Shown here piece after piece: positions 20,722 to 29,715 of a DNA stretch of 64,000 nt. How positions within the stretch are numbered: the stretch's first letter is position 1; each line of letters starts with the position of its first letter. The stretch comes from Streptomyces sp. MMG1533 (GTDB lineage Bacteria; Actinomycetota; Actinomycetes; Streptomycetales; Streptomycetaceae). The stretch spans positions 16,228 to 80,227 of the forward strand of contig NZ_LGDG01000224.1 in assembly GCF_001279775.1 (NCBI RefSeq), in the 5' to 3' direction. Made by a program: the position numbers and the translations under genes. The notes beneath the pieces were generated by a model. It ran no database searches and was not told the origin of the DNA. It saw only the letters and a list, made by a program, of their open reading frames with translations.

Positions 20722-21468
20722 CCACGCCTCGACCTCGGCATACGACGGCGCGGCACCCCGCACGGACCGGCCCGCCCGGATCTCCCGCACCGTCTCCAGC
20801 GCCGCGCCCAACGCCCTCCGGTACAGCAGCGAGCCGAGGCTGACGCGTCGAACACCCAGGTCGGTGAGGTGGGGGACGGTCGGGCCGGTGGGTGAGTAGA
20901 GGATGTTGAGGGGGACGGCCAGCCGCTTCACCAGGGCGGTGATCTGTGCCGGGTCGGTCAGTCCGGGGACGAACACGCCGTCGGCGCCCGCCTGTTGGTA
21001 GGCGTCGAGGCGGGTCAACGTCTTTGAGACCCCTCCGTCGCCCAGCCAGTAGGTGTCCGTGCGGGCGTTCACGAAGAGGGCCGGGGCGGCCGACTTCACC
21101 GCGGCGATCTTCCGGGCGTGCAGGGCGACCGGGCCCAGGCCGTCCTCCAGATTGATGCCGGCCGCCCCGACCACGGACAGCTCACGCGCCAGTTCCGCCA
21201 CCCGCTTTGGGTCCTCGCTGAAGCCGTCCGCCGCGTCGACGGAGAGGAGGAAGGGTTCGGTGCCCAGGGTCAGGGCGAGCTGGAGGGTGTGCTCGCGGGT
21301 GGCCGGTGATCCGTCGGGCAGGCCGACGGCCGCGGAGACGGCGAGACTCGTCGTGCCGATCGCGCGAAAGCCCTGTGCGGCCAGGGCCGTCGCGGAGGCG
21401 TGGTCCCAGGCGTTGGGGAGGAGCAAGGGCTCCTCGGGGTGGTGGTGCAGGTCGGCGAAGGCGGTCAT
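20557..21468 (-). CDS. Isocitrate lyase/PEP mutase superfamily protein with extended C-terminus
   Basis: Cytoplasmic carbon-carbon or carbon-phosphorus lyase-like enzyme of 303 residues, start ATG 21468. It carries the superfamily features LLLPNAWDHASATALAAQGF at the N-terminus, INLEDG (about residues 119-124) and NARTDTY (about 146-152). The catalytic cysteine motif of isocitrate lyase itself is absent, so it belongs to the phosphonomutase-like branch of unknown substrate. The fold should end near SYAEVEAWSA. The remaining roughly 50 residues are encoded antisense to the last 165 bases of the alpha/beta hydrolase, which suggests loss of an earlier stop. Confidence 0.88.
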   Translation of the reverse strand: MTAFADLHHHPEEPLLLPNAWDHASATALAAQGFRAIGTTSLAVSAAVGLPDGSPATREHTLQLALTLGTEPFLLSVDAADGFSEDPKRVAELARELSVVGAAGINLEDGLGPVALHARKIAAVKSAAPALFVNARTDTYWLGDGGVSKTLTRLDAYQQAGADGVFVPGLTDPAQITALVKRLAVPLNILYSPTGPTVPHLTDLGVRRVSLGSLLYRRALGAALETVREIRAGRSVRGAAPSYAEVEAWSASPGGGRKQRLNKPFGEGARVLDGTDVPAGELDEVAAGPLRDELGGAMEELPP

Positions 21469-21573
21469 GTCCGCCACGGTAGGCGCGGCTCGGTTCGGTA
21501 CCGGCCGAAGTGTTCCTGCGACGGCCCCCAAAACCCACGGCAACCTTTGATCGTCCGGCGGCAACCCTCGGAC

Positions 21574-22962
21574 ATGACATCTGCAAGACACCCCGCCGGC
21601 CACCGCCGAGTCCGTGCCGCCCGCAAGCCCGTCCTCGCCGGACTCGTCGCGGCCGGTGCGTTCGTCGGCGCCTGGTACGCCGTGGCCGGTGCCGCCACGA
21701 CCGCCGCACCGACGCTCGCCGTCACCACCACGGCCGTGAGCCTGCCGGCCAAGTTCCCCTATCTGTCCGCCGGTTACAACAACACCCGCGAGTGGACGCG
21801 GACGGCGACCGCGGCCGCCCCGAACGGCACCCTGCGCGTCGCGTGGCCCGCCTCGGACGGCATCCACGTCACCCCGCTGACGGCCGCCGGGAAGCGCTCG
21901 GGCGCGGACACCGTCGTGAAGGGGGCCAAGGAGGTCGGCGGCCTGGTCGCGCACAACGACGGCTTCGCCCTGCTCACCCGCGTCGCCGACACCAACAAGT
22001 GGAAGGAGACGGCCGCGGCGGTCGTCCGCTACACGGGTGCCAAGAAGACCTGGAGCACCAAGCTCACCTCCACCTCCTCCCACGACACCGCCCCGCTCCT
22101 CGACGGCCAGCTCACCTGGAACGGCACGAAGTACGGCGCGTACTTCGTGGTGCACGGCGCGGGCGGCTTCGCCGACGGGCACTTCGGCGACAAGCTGTCG
22201 TACGTCAGCGCCAAGGGCGCCAAGCTCAGCGGTGGTTGGAGCTGGGGGTGCAGCCACAACGAGGGCATCGCCCTGCACGCGGAGAAGACCGGCGCGTTCA
22301 CCTCGCTCTGCTTCGACGACTGGCGTTCGGGGCTGTTCGTCTCGACCGGGATCGGCGCCCCGGACAACGCTCCGGTCGTGCAGCGCGAGCAGTGCTGGGC
22401 CGGTTACTGCGGCGGCACGTTCGCGGGCCGTACCGGCGACCTGGTGAAGTCGTCCACCGGCCGTTACGCCACCGCCTTCGCCTCGCGCGGCGCCGCCTCC
22501 GCCGCGAAGAACCCGGACGACGCGAGCGGACGCGGCTGGACGGTGAAGCCGAAGACCGGCACCCACCAGGTGACCGTCGCCTTCCTCAAGAACCGCAACA
22601 CCCCGGCCGGCAAGGCGATCCGCCTGTCCAACACGCCGGGCACCGAACACGTCAACGTGCGCCTCGCCCCGTACGGCAAGAACCGGCTGCTGCTGTCCTG
22701 GGAGTCCCTGAAGAACGCCAAGTGCGCGAGCGGCACCTGCACCGGCACCTTCACGGGCACGCACCTCAGGCTCATCGACTGGAACGGGAAGTTCCAGAGT
22801 GCGGACAAGGTGATGGGCGCGCGGATCACCGGTGACCTCGCGGTCCTCAAGGACGGCACCCTGACCTGGGCGTACGCGCCCGCGACACCGTCGTACGCGA
22901 AACCGCTGACCGGTGCGTCCCCGACCGCGACGACCCTGAGGATCGCCCGCCTCACGCCCTAA
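21574..22962 (+). CDS. Secreted protein of unknown function, probable beta-propeller
   Basis: 462 residues starting at ATG 21574. A basic N-terminus and a hydrophobic segment (about 20-42) act as signal peptide or anchor. The rest is rich in beta-strand blocks of about 50 residues such as DGIHVTPLTAAGKRSG and THLRLIDWNGKFQS, with four paired cysteines, suggesting a propeller. No catalytic motif is recognised. The last 4 bases overlap the convergent HEAT-like gene. An extracellular binding role is possible but not shown. Confidence 0.75.
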   Translation: MTSARHPAGHRRVRAARKPVLAGLVAAGAFVGAWYAVAGAATTAAPTLAVTTTAVSLPAKFPYLSAGYNNTREWTRTATAAAPNGTLRVAWPASDGIHVTPLTAAGKRSGADTVVKGAKEVGGLVAHNDGFALLTRVADTNKWKETAAAVVRYTGAKKTWSTKLTSTSSHDTAPLLDGQLTWNGTKYGAYFVVHGAGGFADGHFGDKLSYVSAKGAKLSGGWSWGCSHNEGIALHAEKTGAFTSLCFDDWRSGLFVSTGIGAPDNAPVVQREQCWAGYCGGTFAGRTGDLVKSSTGRYATAFASRGAASAAKNPDDASGRGWTVKPKTGTHQVTVAFLKNRNTPAGKAIRLSNTPGTEHVNVRLAPYGKNRLLLSWESLKNAKCASGTCTGTFTGTHLRLIDWNGKFQSADKVMGARITGDLAVLKDGTLTWAYAPATPSYAKPLTGASPTATTLRIARLTP

Positions 22963-24935
22963 CGCATCCGCTCGGCCATCCGGCGCATGACCTCGACGGG
23001 CAGCGCCGGATTGCGGGCCGCCCACTGAGCAAGGTCGGTCTCCCGCAACAGCCGGGTCAGCACGTGGGCCGGGAGTCGGGGGTGGCGGGCGGCCGACCGG
23101 CGGATGTGCTCGTGCGGGTCCTCCAGCAGTCGCACGGCGCATGCGGGCGGCAACCGCGGGTCGGTCGCGGTCCGGTAGCGCACCTCTGCGCTCACGTCCC
23201 GGCTGAGCCGCTCGACCAGCTCGGTCGTCGAGTCCGGATCGTCCGGGGACAGTCGGCGCATGCGCGGGTCGGGGTCGTCGGCGTACCGCAGAAGGTCGTG
23301 GCGGGGGAAGTTCGGGTGGCTGCGCGGGCGGTCGGGGAAGCTGAGGCTTCCGTCCCACCACCGCCAGACCTCCATGAGCATGTCCGCGGGCGCGTCGTCG
23401 CAGGATTCGGCGAGGAAGAGCCGGACGATCCGGTCCTCGTCGCGGGCGAGGCGGGCGACGACGTCGGAGGGCAGGTGCCGGGCCCGGGCGACGCTTCTGC
23501 GGACGAGGGGGTGCGAGGAGGCGGCCAGGCGGCGCATGGCGTCCTCGTCGTGGTGCAGGTCCGCGACCCAGTCGAGCTCGTGGCTGCGTGAGCGCAGCTC
23601 GAAGTCGATGGGGATGCGGGCGCGTTGCTCCTCGGTGAGGTCACCTCGTACCGACACCGCGTAGCGGACGCCTTCGTCCGGGTCCTCGGCGAGGAGAGCC
23701 ACCAGGTCCGGGTCCAGGTGCGGGTTGCCGGCGAGGGCGACTCGCTCGGCCTCCTCGCCGTGCCGCGCCAGATGTTCGGCGAGGTCGCGCTCCAGGCACA
23801 GCGTCTCCAGGTCACGGGTTTGGAGGTCTTCGGCTTCGAACACCGAGGGGGGCACCGGGTGCTCCCGGTGGTGCAGCAGGAGGGCAGCCCTGCGCACCTT
23901 GTCGGCGGGATCGGCCAGGAGCGCCTTTCGGCCCGGGGTGTCCAGATGCGGCCAGGCCGCCGGGCAGACCGCGCACCGCACTCCGTCGTCGGGGTCGGCG
24001 GCCAGCGCGATCGCGAGGGGTGCGGGCAGGCCAGCGAGCCGGGCGGCCTCGGAGCGGACGCGCGCGGACGGATCGGATGCGAGCTTTTGGCAGATGTCCT
24101 CGGTGAGCTCGGCCCGACGGTCCGCGGCCAGCAGGGTGAGGAGCCACCGCTGCCGGGTGTCCTGCGCACCAAGGATCACCCGAGCCCACTGCTCGGGCGT
24201 GATGTTCGGCTGCACCTCCGCGGCAAACGCCCTTACCTTCCAGTCCGGGTGGGCCAGTGCCGCGTCCACGACCGCCGTCGGCAGGTAGCGGTACATGACG
24301 TGGTGGGACCGGCCGAACAGCTGGATTCGCAGGTCCTCCGGGATGACGTCGTTGAGCGAGAGTCCGCGTGCCCATGCGTCGAGCAGCTTCTCGCCGGGTC
24401 CCGGCCCCTCGAACAGCGAAGCCCAGGCAGCGGCCCGCCGCTCCGGTGTGTCCAGAGCGGCCGCAGCCTGCGCCGCCGCCTCCTGACGCTCCTTGATCCG
24501 TTCCTCGGCGATCAGCCAGACGTCGTACTCCTCGACCGTGGCGGCCACCAGGGCGTCCCCGTCGAGCGACAACGTGACGAACTCCGGCTGCCCCGGCCGC
24601 TCGCCCAGCACTCCGGCGAGGTCCCAGTCGGCGGTGAGCCGGACGCGGGTCCAGGGCGAGCAGCTGCCCGCCACGCCGATCAGGAACACTCCGTCCCCGT
24701 CGAGGATCCCCGCCTCGGCCGCCAGCCGGTGCCACTCCCGGTTGACCGACTCGGCCAGATCGGTCCGGTCCGTCCGCACGGTCGCGGTCGGCTCGGTCTC
24801 GAACCCGATGACCCGCCGCCACGCGGCGCCGGGCGGCAGTACCTCCTCGATCCGCCAGTCGCCGGCAGCGATCTCCAGCCCGGCCCGCCGCAACCGGTCG
24901 AACACCTCGTCTTTTCCACCCGCCATGGGGCTCAT
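22959..24935 (-). CDS. HEAT/LRV-type repeat protein
   Basis: 658-residue cytoplasmic protein. The first 150 residues are a compact unassigned domain. From about 230 on, short helical repeats recur, with motifs such as HPDWKVRAFAA, DPSARVRSEAARL, DPDEGVRYAVS and DPHEHIRRSAARHPRLP. These look like HEAT or leucine-rich-variant repeats used for protein binding. Start ATG 24935 shares ATGA with the stop of the DUF2264 gene, so it is translationally coupled to it although the link in function is not obvious. Confidence 0.82.
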   Translation of the reverse strand: MSPMAGGKDEVFDRLRRAGLEIAAGDWRIEEVLPPGAAWRRVIGFETEPTATVRTDRTDLAESVNREWHRLAAEAGILDGDGVFLIGVAGSCSPWTRVRLTADWDLAGVLGERPGQPEFVTLSLDGDALVAATVEEYDVWLIAEERIKERQEAAAQAAAALDTPERRAAAWASLFEGPGPGEKLLDAWARGLSLNDVIPEDLRIQLFGRSHHVMYRYLPTAVVDAALAHPDWKVRAFAAEVQPNITPEQWARVILGAQDTRQRWLLTLLAADRRAELTEDICQKLASDPSARVRSEAARLAGLPAPLAIALAADPDDGVRCAVCPAAWPHLDTPGRKALLADPADKVRRAALLLHHREHPVPPSVFEAEDLQTRDLETLCLERDLAEHLARHGEEAERVALAGNPHLDPDLVALLAEDPDEGVRYAVSVRGDLTEEQRARIPIDFELRSRSHELDWVADLHHDEDAMRRLAASSHPLVRRSVARARHLPSDVVARLARDEDRIVRLFLAESCDDAPADMLMEVWRWWDGSLSFPDRPRSHPNFPRHDLLRYADDPDPRMRRLSPDDPDSTTELVERLSRDVSAEVRYRTATDPRLPPACAVRLLEDPHEHIRRSAARHPRLPAHVLTRLLRETDLAQWAARNPALPVEVMRRMAERMR

Positions 24936-26635
24936 CGTGCCCGACGGAGCTCCTCGACGACTACGCCCGCGCCCGCGTCCAACCGCACCCGCACCTGAGG
25001 CCCCGCGCTCCAGCGGACCGTCAACTCCCCCGCCCCGTCCACCCGCACGCTCACCGTCTCCTCAAGCGGCACGGGCTCCGGTTCGGCGGTGAGACGCGCG
25101 AGCGCGACGAAGAGGGTGTCGCCGTCACCGGTGACGCCCGCGAGTTCACCGTCAAGGCCGACGACAGGCACGACCTCCGCCCGCACACCGTCCGCCGCCG
25201 CCCATCCGGTGACCCGCACCGCCGTACCCGGCTCCGCACCCGCCACCACATGAGCGCGCACTTCCACCGCTCCGCGCGCGAGCACGACACTCGTCACCCG
25301 GGCACCCCCGCCCGCCGTGTGCCGCGAGGCCACCCAGCCGTCTCCGACACCCAACGGCTCGATCCCGGTACGGCTCGGATCGTCGTCCACGATCACGCTG
25401 TTGTCGTACGACGACGAAGGCGTCGTCACCGTCGAGTACGCGAGGCGCGTGTAGTACGGGTCGTAGCGGACGTCCTCGCTGCCGTGGTTGTGGAGGCGGA
25501 CCACACCGTCCGAACGCGTGGACTGCAGCAGCCAGTTGGGGGCGGCGATCGGCGTGACCGCGTCCGCCTGCTCGGCCGGGCCCGGTTCCTCCGGGGCCGT
25601 CCACACCTCGTGGTCCGGCGGAAGCAGCAGGCCCAGGAAGCCCTTGCTCGCCCAGTACGGGGACGCGGGGCCTGAATAGCCTTGCAGGACGGCGGAGTCG
25701 GGCCCGTGCCAGCCGAGTGTGAGCAGGCCCCGCGAGTCGACCGCTCCCCGGTCCAGGAAGTACTTCAGCGCCCCGGAGGCCAGCCTGCGCGTCTCCCCCG
25801 GCGCCAGCGGCGTACGGCCCGTCATCGCGCCGAGCCACAGCGGGGCGGTCGTGGCGAAGCGGTACGTCAGGGAGCGGCCCTGGTGCATGGGGGCGCCGTC
25901 GCCGCCGAACAGGCGGGCGTAGTCGGCGAGATGGCGTTCCAGGCGGCCGCCGTAGAGGTCGAGGAGCCGGTCGTCGTCCGCCAGCCAGGCGTGCAGCACC
26001 GGGTAGAGGTGCATCGCCCAGCCGTTGTAGTAGTCGAACTTGCGGCCGTCGCCGTCGGTGTACCAGCCGTCGCGGACGTACCACTGCTCGATGCGTTCCA
26101 GGCCGTTGTCGATCGCCTTGCGGGACGCGTCGACCTCGTAGCCGATCTCCTGCAGGAACCCGCCGACCGTGACCGGGAACAACTCCCAGTTGCAGGGCCA
26201 GGCTTCGGCGGTGAGCGCGTCGCCGAGCCAGGCCGCGGCCCGCCGGCGCACGCCGTCGTCCAGGCGGTCCCACAGCAGCGGCCGGGTGAGCCTGAGCGCG
26301 AGGGCGATCGACGCCGCCTCGACCAGCGGCTGACTGCGGTCCTCGATGCGGGGCCAGACGCCCGCGACCCCGGCGGCGAGTCCGTCGGCGTAGCGTTCGA
26401 GGGCGGTCTCGTCTCGGCGGAAGGCGGCCAGCAGCAGCGTACGGGCGTAGCCCTCCAGGCCGTCGGAGAGGCGTCCCGACCAGCTCTCGCGGTCCCCGGG
26501 GAGGTGGTAGAGGGCACGGCCCTCGCCGGCGTACGGCTCGACGGCCGCGAGGAGGGCGTCGGCGGCCGCCTCCCAATGGGCGCGGGTGCAGCCGGTGAGC
26601 GGGCTGAGGGTGCGGTCGTCGGGAGGCAGCTGCAT
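24932..26635 (-). CDS. DUF2264 domain protein (pectin locus)
   Basis: 567-residue protein without signal peptide, start ATG 26635. The DUF2264 alpha-helical barrel covers about residues 15-360 (DGLEGYARTLLLAAF, EAASIALALRLTRP, FDYYNGWAMHLYPVLHAW), followed by a beta-rich C-terminal domain. DUF2264 proteins frequently occur in pectin and rhamnogalacturonan clusters and have an alpha/alpha barrel like unsaturated-uronyl hydrolases, so processing of unsaturated oligomers inside the cell is plausible but unproven. It follows the rhamnogalacturonan acetylesterase by 122 bases, with a hairpin between them. Confidence 0.85.
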   Translation of the reverse strand: MQLPPDDRTLSPLTGCTRAHWEAAADALLAAVEPYAGEGRALYHLPGDRESWSGRLSDGLEGYARTLLLAAFRRDETALERYADGLAAGVAGVWPRIEDRSQPLVEAASIALALRLTRPLLWDRLDDGVRRRAAAWLGDALTAEAWPCNWELFPVTVGGFLQEIGYEVDASRKAIDNGLERIEQWYVRDGWYTDGDGRKFDYYNGWAMHLYPVLHAWLADDDRLLDLYGGRLERHLADYARLFGGDGAPMHQGRSLTYRFATTAPLWLGAMTGRTPLAPGETRRLASGALKYFLDRGAVDSRGLLTLGWHGPDSAVLQGYSGPASPYWASKGFLGLLLPPDHEVWTAPEEPGPAEQADAVTPIAAPNWLLQSTRSDGVVRLHNHGSEDVRYDPYYTRLAYSTVTTPSSSYDNSVIVDDDPSRTGIEPLGVGDGWVASRHTAGGGARVTSVVLARGAVEVRAHVVAGAEPGTAVRVTGWAAADGVRAEVVPVVGLDGELAGVTGDGDTLFVALARLTAEPEPVPLEETVSVRVDGAGELTVRWSAGPQVRVRLDAGAGVVVEELRRAR

Positions 26636-26718
26636 GGGTCTCTTTCGTGCTGGGAGTGCTCGGAGCGCCGGGAGAGCGGGGAGCGCTCGGAACCTCGGGA
26701 CGCTCGGGTCGACGGAAG

Positions 26719-26754
26719 CCTGGGGCGCCCCGGTTCCGGTCGGAGCGCCCCAGG
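26719..26754 (-). terminator. Hairpin after rhamnogalacturonan acetylesterase gene
   Basis: CCTGGGGCGC (26719-26728) and GCGCCCCAGG (26745-26754) pair perfectly around a 16-base loop, 3 bases after the stop of the gene at 26758. The next stretch down to 26640 is rich in GGGAGCGCTCGGA-like imperfect repeats. Confidence 0.55.
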
Positions 26755-26757
26755 GGT

Positions 26758-27801
26758 CTATCCCACCCTTACCAGGCCCTCCGGCACCAGATGCCGGGCG
26801 ACGAGTTCGTCGCGGACCAGTCCCGCGTACACGGTGGCGCCGTGCGCGGAGGTGTGGGTGTTGTCCCGTTTCTCGTTGTAGAGGTACAGCGCCTTGGAGC
26901 CCTCGACTCCCAGCGACTCCACGATCGCCTTCGTCTTCGCCGTCAGGTCGATCAGCGGGACGTCCTCGGCGGCGGCGACCGAGCGGACGACCTCAGGATG
27001 GTTCACGCCGAGGCCGTTGACCAGAAGCGCGATGTCGTTGTTCAGGGTGCCGTCGGAGTTGAACCAGCGGCGCACGATCGGGGTGACGAGGACCGGGCTG
27101 CCGCCCTTCTCCCGTACGCCCGCCACCAGGGTCTCCAGGTTCGCCCGGTAGGTCGCCTCGTCCGTCGTCTTGTCGTTGTGGGCGAGCTGGATGAGCACCA
27201 GGTCACCGCGGCGGATCTCTGGTTGGACGGTGGCCCACAACTGGGGGTTCCCCAGATATGTCACCGTACTCTCGCCGGAGTCCGCGTAGTTGGCGACGGA
27301 CACGCCCTTGCGGAGGTACTGCGGCAGCTGCTGGCCCCAGCCGGAGTACGGGTCGCCGGGCTGGTCGCAGACCGTGGAGTCGCCGACCAGGAAGATCTGG
27401 CGGGCGTGCCGGGCGGGGGTGACCTTGATGTCGGCGAGCGCGGGCGCCGAGCCGCCCAGTACGAGGTCCAGGCCCAGGGTGCCCTCGGGCCCGGTCGGCT
27501 CGCCCTCGGGGGTGCGGACGTTCACGGTGAAGCTGCGGGCGACGCGCTCGCCGGCCGGGACGGCGGTCTCGGGGAGCAGGGAGCGCCGGGTCTCGCCGGC
27601 GATGCTCGTGCTCGACTCGGCGTCGCCGCCGAGGAGGACCGACACGTCGTACGTGCCGGGTGCGACATCGAAGTGGCAGGCGGTGGTGGTGCAGTTCTCA
27701 CGTCCCAGGGGGCGCTGACCGCCATGGGCCTGGGCCGGTACGGCGATCACTCCGGCGCCCAGGGTCAGCGCCGCCAGCACGGCGAGGTTGAAACGTCTCA
27801 T
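26758..27801 (-). CDS. Secreted rhamnogalacturonan acetylesterase (SGNH family, CE12-like)
   Basis: Extracellular esterase that removes acetyl groups from the rhamnogalacturonan I backbone. The 347-residue protein has a Sec signal peptide (about 1-26) and an N-terminal beta-sandwich (about 35-130). The SGNH hydrolase domain follows, with Ser142 in FLVGDST, HND at about 208-210, and Asp313/His316 in RDNTHTSAHG. Start ATG 27801. It is divergent from the rhamnogalacturonan lyase at 28027, and the shared control region holds LacI-type palindromes. It is the first gene of the leftward DUF2264 transcript. Confidence 0.92.
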   Translation of the reverse strand: MRRFNLAVLAALTLGAGVIAVPAQAHGGQRPLGRENCTTTACHFDVAPGTYDVSVLLGGDAESSTSIAGETRRSLLPETAVPAGERVARSFTVNVRTPEGEPTGPEGTLGLDLVLGGSAPALADIKVTPARHARQIFLVGDSTVCDQPGDPYSGWGQQLPQYLRKGVSVANYADSGESTVTYLGNPQLWATVQPEIRRGDLVLIQLAHNDKTTDEATYRANLETLVAGVREKGGSPVLVTPIVRRWFNSDGTLNNDIALLVNGLGVNHPEVVRSVAAAEDVPLIDLTAKTKAIVESLGVEGSKALYLYNEKRDNTHTSAHGATVYAGLVRDELVARHLVPEGLVRVG

Positions 27802-27864
27802 ACGGCTCCTCCGACGGTCCTGCGACAGGGCGACAAGGCCTGGCCGGTGGACGGTACCGCTCTT

Positions 27865-27944
27865 GGCAAGCGCTTTCTAGACCTTGGATCGATTTCACGT
27901 GATTGCTGACTCGGGGCTCGCGAAAGCCCTTTCGCGAAATCGAT
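27865..27944. promoter_or_regulatory. Divergent control region of the rhamnogalacturonan genes with nested palindromes
   Basis: Three elements lie between the acetylesterase and the lyase. AGAAAGCGCTTGCC on the minus strand (27878-27865) directly follows an AGGTCT -10-like box for the acetylesterase. TCGCGAAAG-CC-CTTTCGCGA (27918-27937) is a perfect 20-bp palindrome. ATCGATTT (27888-27895) and AAATCGAT (27937-27944) form an outer inverted repeat around it. The first two are typical LacI-family operator forms. Confidence 0.7.
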
Positions 27945-28026
27945 TCAACTGTCACTCTGCCAACCAGGATCCGCCGGGCAGGCCCCGGCACCCGCACCCC
28001 CACACCCTCCCGAAGGAGGCACCCCC

Positions 28027-29703
28027 ATGTCCGGAACCGCGAACAGACCGGTCCGACGCCGCACCTTCGTTCTCGGCACCGCGGCCGCCGCCGGTACGGC
28101 CACCCTCGCCGGCCCGCTCGCGCAGAGCGCGTCCGCCGCGGCCTTCGGCTACAGCGACGACGGGTCGAACTACGTCGTCGACACCGGCGCCAACCTCGTC
28201 TTCAAGGTCAGCAAGTCCAACGGCGACCTGACCTCGCTGGTCTACCGGGGCGTGGAGTACCAGGGCTACGGCGGCATGAACTCGCACATCGAGTCCGGTC
28301 TCGGCACGTCCACGGTGTCCGTCAAGCAGTCCGGCACGACGATCCTGATCTCCGTCGCGTACGGCACGCTGAAGCACTACTACGCGGCCCGCAGCGGCGA
28401 GAACAACGTCTACCTCTGGACCAACAAGGCCGACACGTCCGTCTCCGCGACCCGCTACATCGTGCGCGTGAAGAAGGGCCTGTTCCTCAACGACGAGCCC
28501 GACTCCTACACGTACACGAACAGCACCATCGAGGCCTCGGACGTGTTCGCGAAGTCCGACGGCCAGACCCGCTCGAAGCACTTCTCGAAGCTTCGGGTCA
28601 TGGACTACAGCCACATCGGCTGGACGACCGGCAGCGTCGGCCTGTGGATCGTGCGCAGCAACCACGAGAAGGCCTCCGGCGGCCCCTTCTACCGCTCCCT
28701 GCTGCGCCACCAGAGCGCGGACGGCGGCGGTCTGTACGAGATCCTCTACTACGGCCAGAACCAGACCGAGGCCCAGCGCTTCGGCCTCCAGGGCCCGTAC
28801 GTCATCGCCTTCACGGACGGCGGAGCACCCTCGTCGTCACTGTTCCCGGGCACACTGACCACTTCGTGGGCGGACTCGCTCGGTATCTCCGGGTACGTCG
28901 CCGCGAGCGGCCGGGGCCGGGTCGCGGGTGTCGGGATCACCGGGCGGAACACCGCGTACGCGTACACGGTCGGGCTGGCCAACTCGGCCGCGCAGTACTG
29001 GGGTTCGGCGCGGGCGTCCGACGGCTACTACTCGATCGGCGGGGTGCTGCCGGGGACGTACACGCTGACCGTCTACAAGAGCGAGCTGGCTGTATACAGT
29101 ACGCAGGTGACCGTATCCGCGGGCGGTACGACCACCCTCAACTCGATCGCGATCCCGTCCTCGAACGACCCGAGCAACGCGAGCGCGATCTGGCGGATCA
29201 ACGACTGGACCGGTACGCCGAGCGGCTTCAAGAACGCCGACCTGATGACGTACGCGCATCCGTCGGACGTCCGGGCCTCCGCCTGGACCGGCAACGTGGT
29301 GATCGGCAGCGGCAGCGAGACCTCCGCCTTCCCCTGCTACATCTGGAAGGACGTCAACAGCGGTCTGCTCGTGTACTTCAAGCTGACCGCGGCCCAGGCC
29401 GCCGCCGCGCACACCCTGCGCATCGGCGTGACGACGGCCTACGCCAACGGCCGGCCGCAGGTCGTCGTCAACAGCTGGACGTCGGCCATCCCCTCCCCGC
29501 CCACCCAGCCGGACACCCGGTCGCTGACCAACGGGTCCTACCGGGGGAACAACCACACGTTCACCTACAGCGTTCCGGCGAGTGCCTGGCTCACGGACAC
29601 CAGCCAGTACAACACCCTGAAGATCAACGTGGTGAGCGGTTCGGGGCTGACCTCCTACCTCAGCGCGGGCACGGCGATCGACGCGATCGATCTGCTGGCC
29701 TGA
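28027..29703 (+). CDS. Secreted rhamnogalacturonan endolyase, family PL4
   Basis: Extracellular lyase that cleaves the rhamnogalacturonan I backbone by beta-elimination. The 558-residue protein starts at ATG 28027 after GAAGGAGG and has a Tat signal (RRRTFVLG, cleavage near residue 38). The catalytic beta-sandwich domain begins with YVVDTGANLVFKV. A central fibronectin-like domain (about 300-375, LPGTYTLTVYK) and a C-terminal carbohydrate-binding jelly roll (about 380-558, IWRINDW) follow. This three-domain order is that of fungal and bacterial PL4. It is controlled from the palindrome-rich region upstream. Confidence 0.93.
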   Translation: MSGTANRPVRRRTFVLGTAAAAGTATLAGPLAQSASAAAFGYSDDGSNYVVDTGANLVFKVSKSNGDLTSLVYRGVEYQGYGGMNSHIESGLGTSTVSVKQSGTTILISVAYGTLKHYYAARSGENNVYLWTNKADTSVSATRYIVRVKKGLFLNDEPDSYTYTNSTIEASDVFAKSDGQTRSKHFSKLRVMDYSHIGWTTGSVGLWIVRSNHEKASGGPFYRSLLRHQSADGGGLYEILYYGQNQTEAQRFGLQGPYVIAFTDGGAPSSSLFPGTLTTSWADSLGISGYVAASGRGRVAGVGITGRNTAYAYTVGLANSAAQYWGSARASDGYYSIGGVLPGTYTLTVYKSELAVYSTQVTVSAGGTTTLNSIAIPSSNDPSNASAIWRINDWTGTPSGFKNADLMTYAHPSDVRASAWTGNVVIGSGSETSAFPCYIWKDVNSGLLVYFKLTAAQAAAAHTLRIGVTTAYANGRPQVVVNSWTSAIPSPPTQPDTRSLTNGSYRGNNHTFTYSVPASAWLTDTSQYNTLKINVVSGSGLTSYLSAGTAIDAIDLLA

Positions 29704-29715
29704 GCCGACCGAGCG

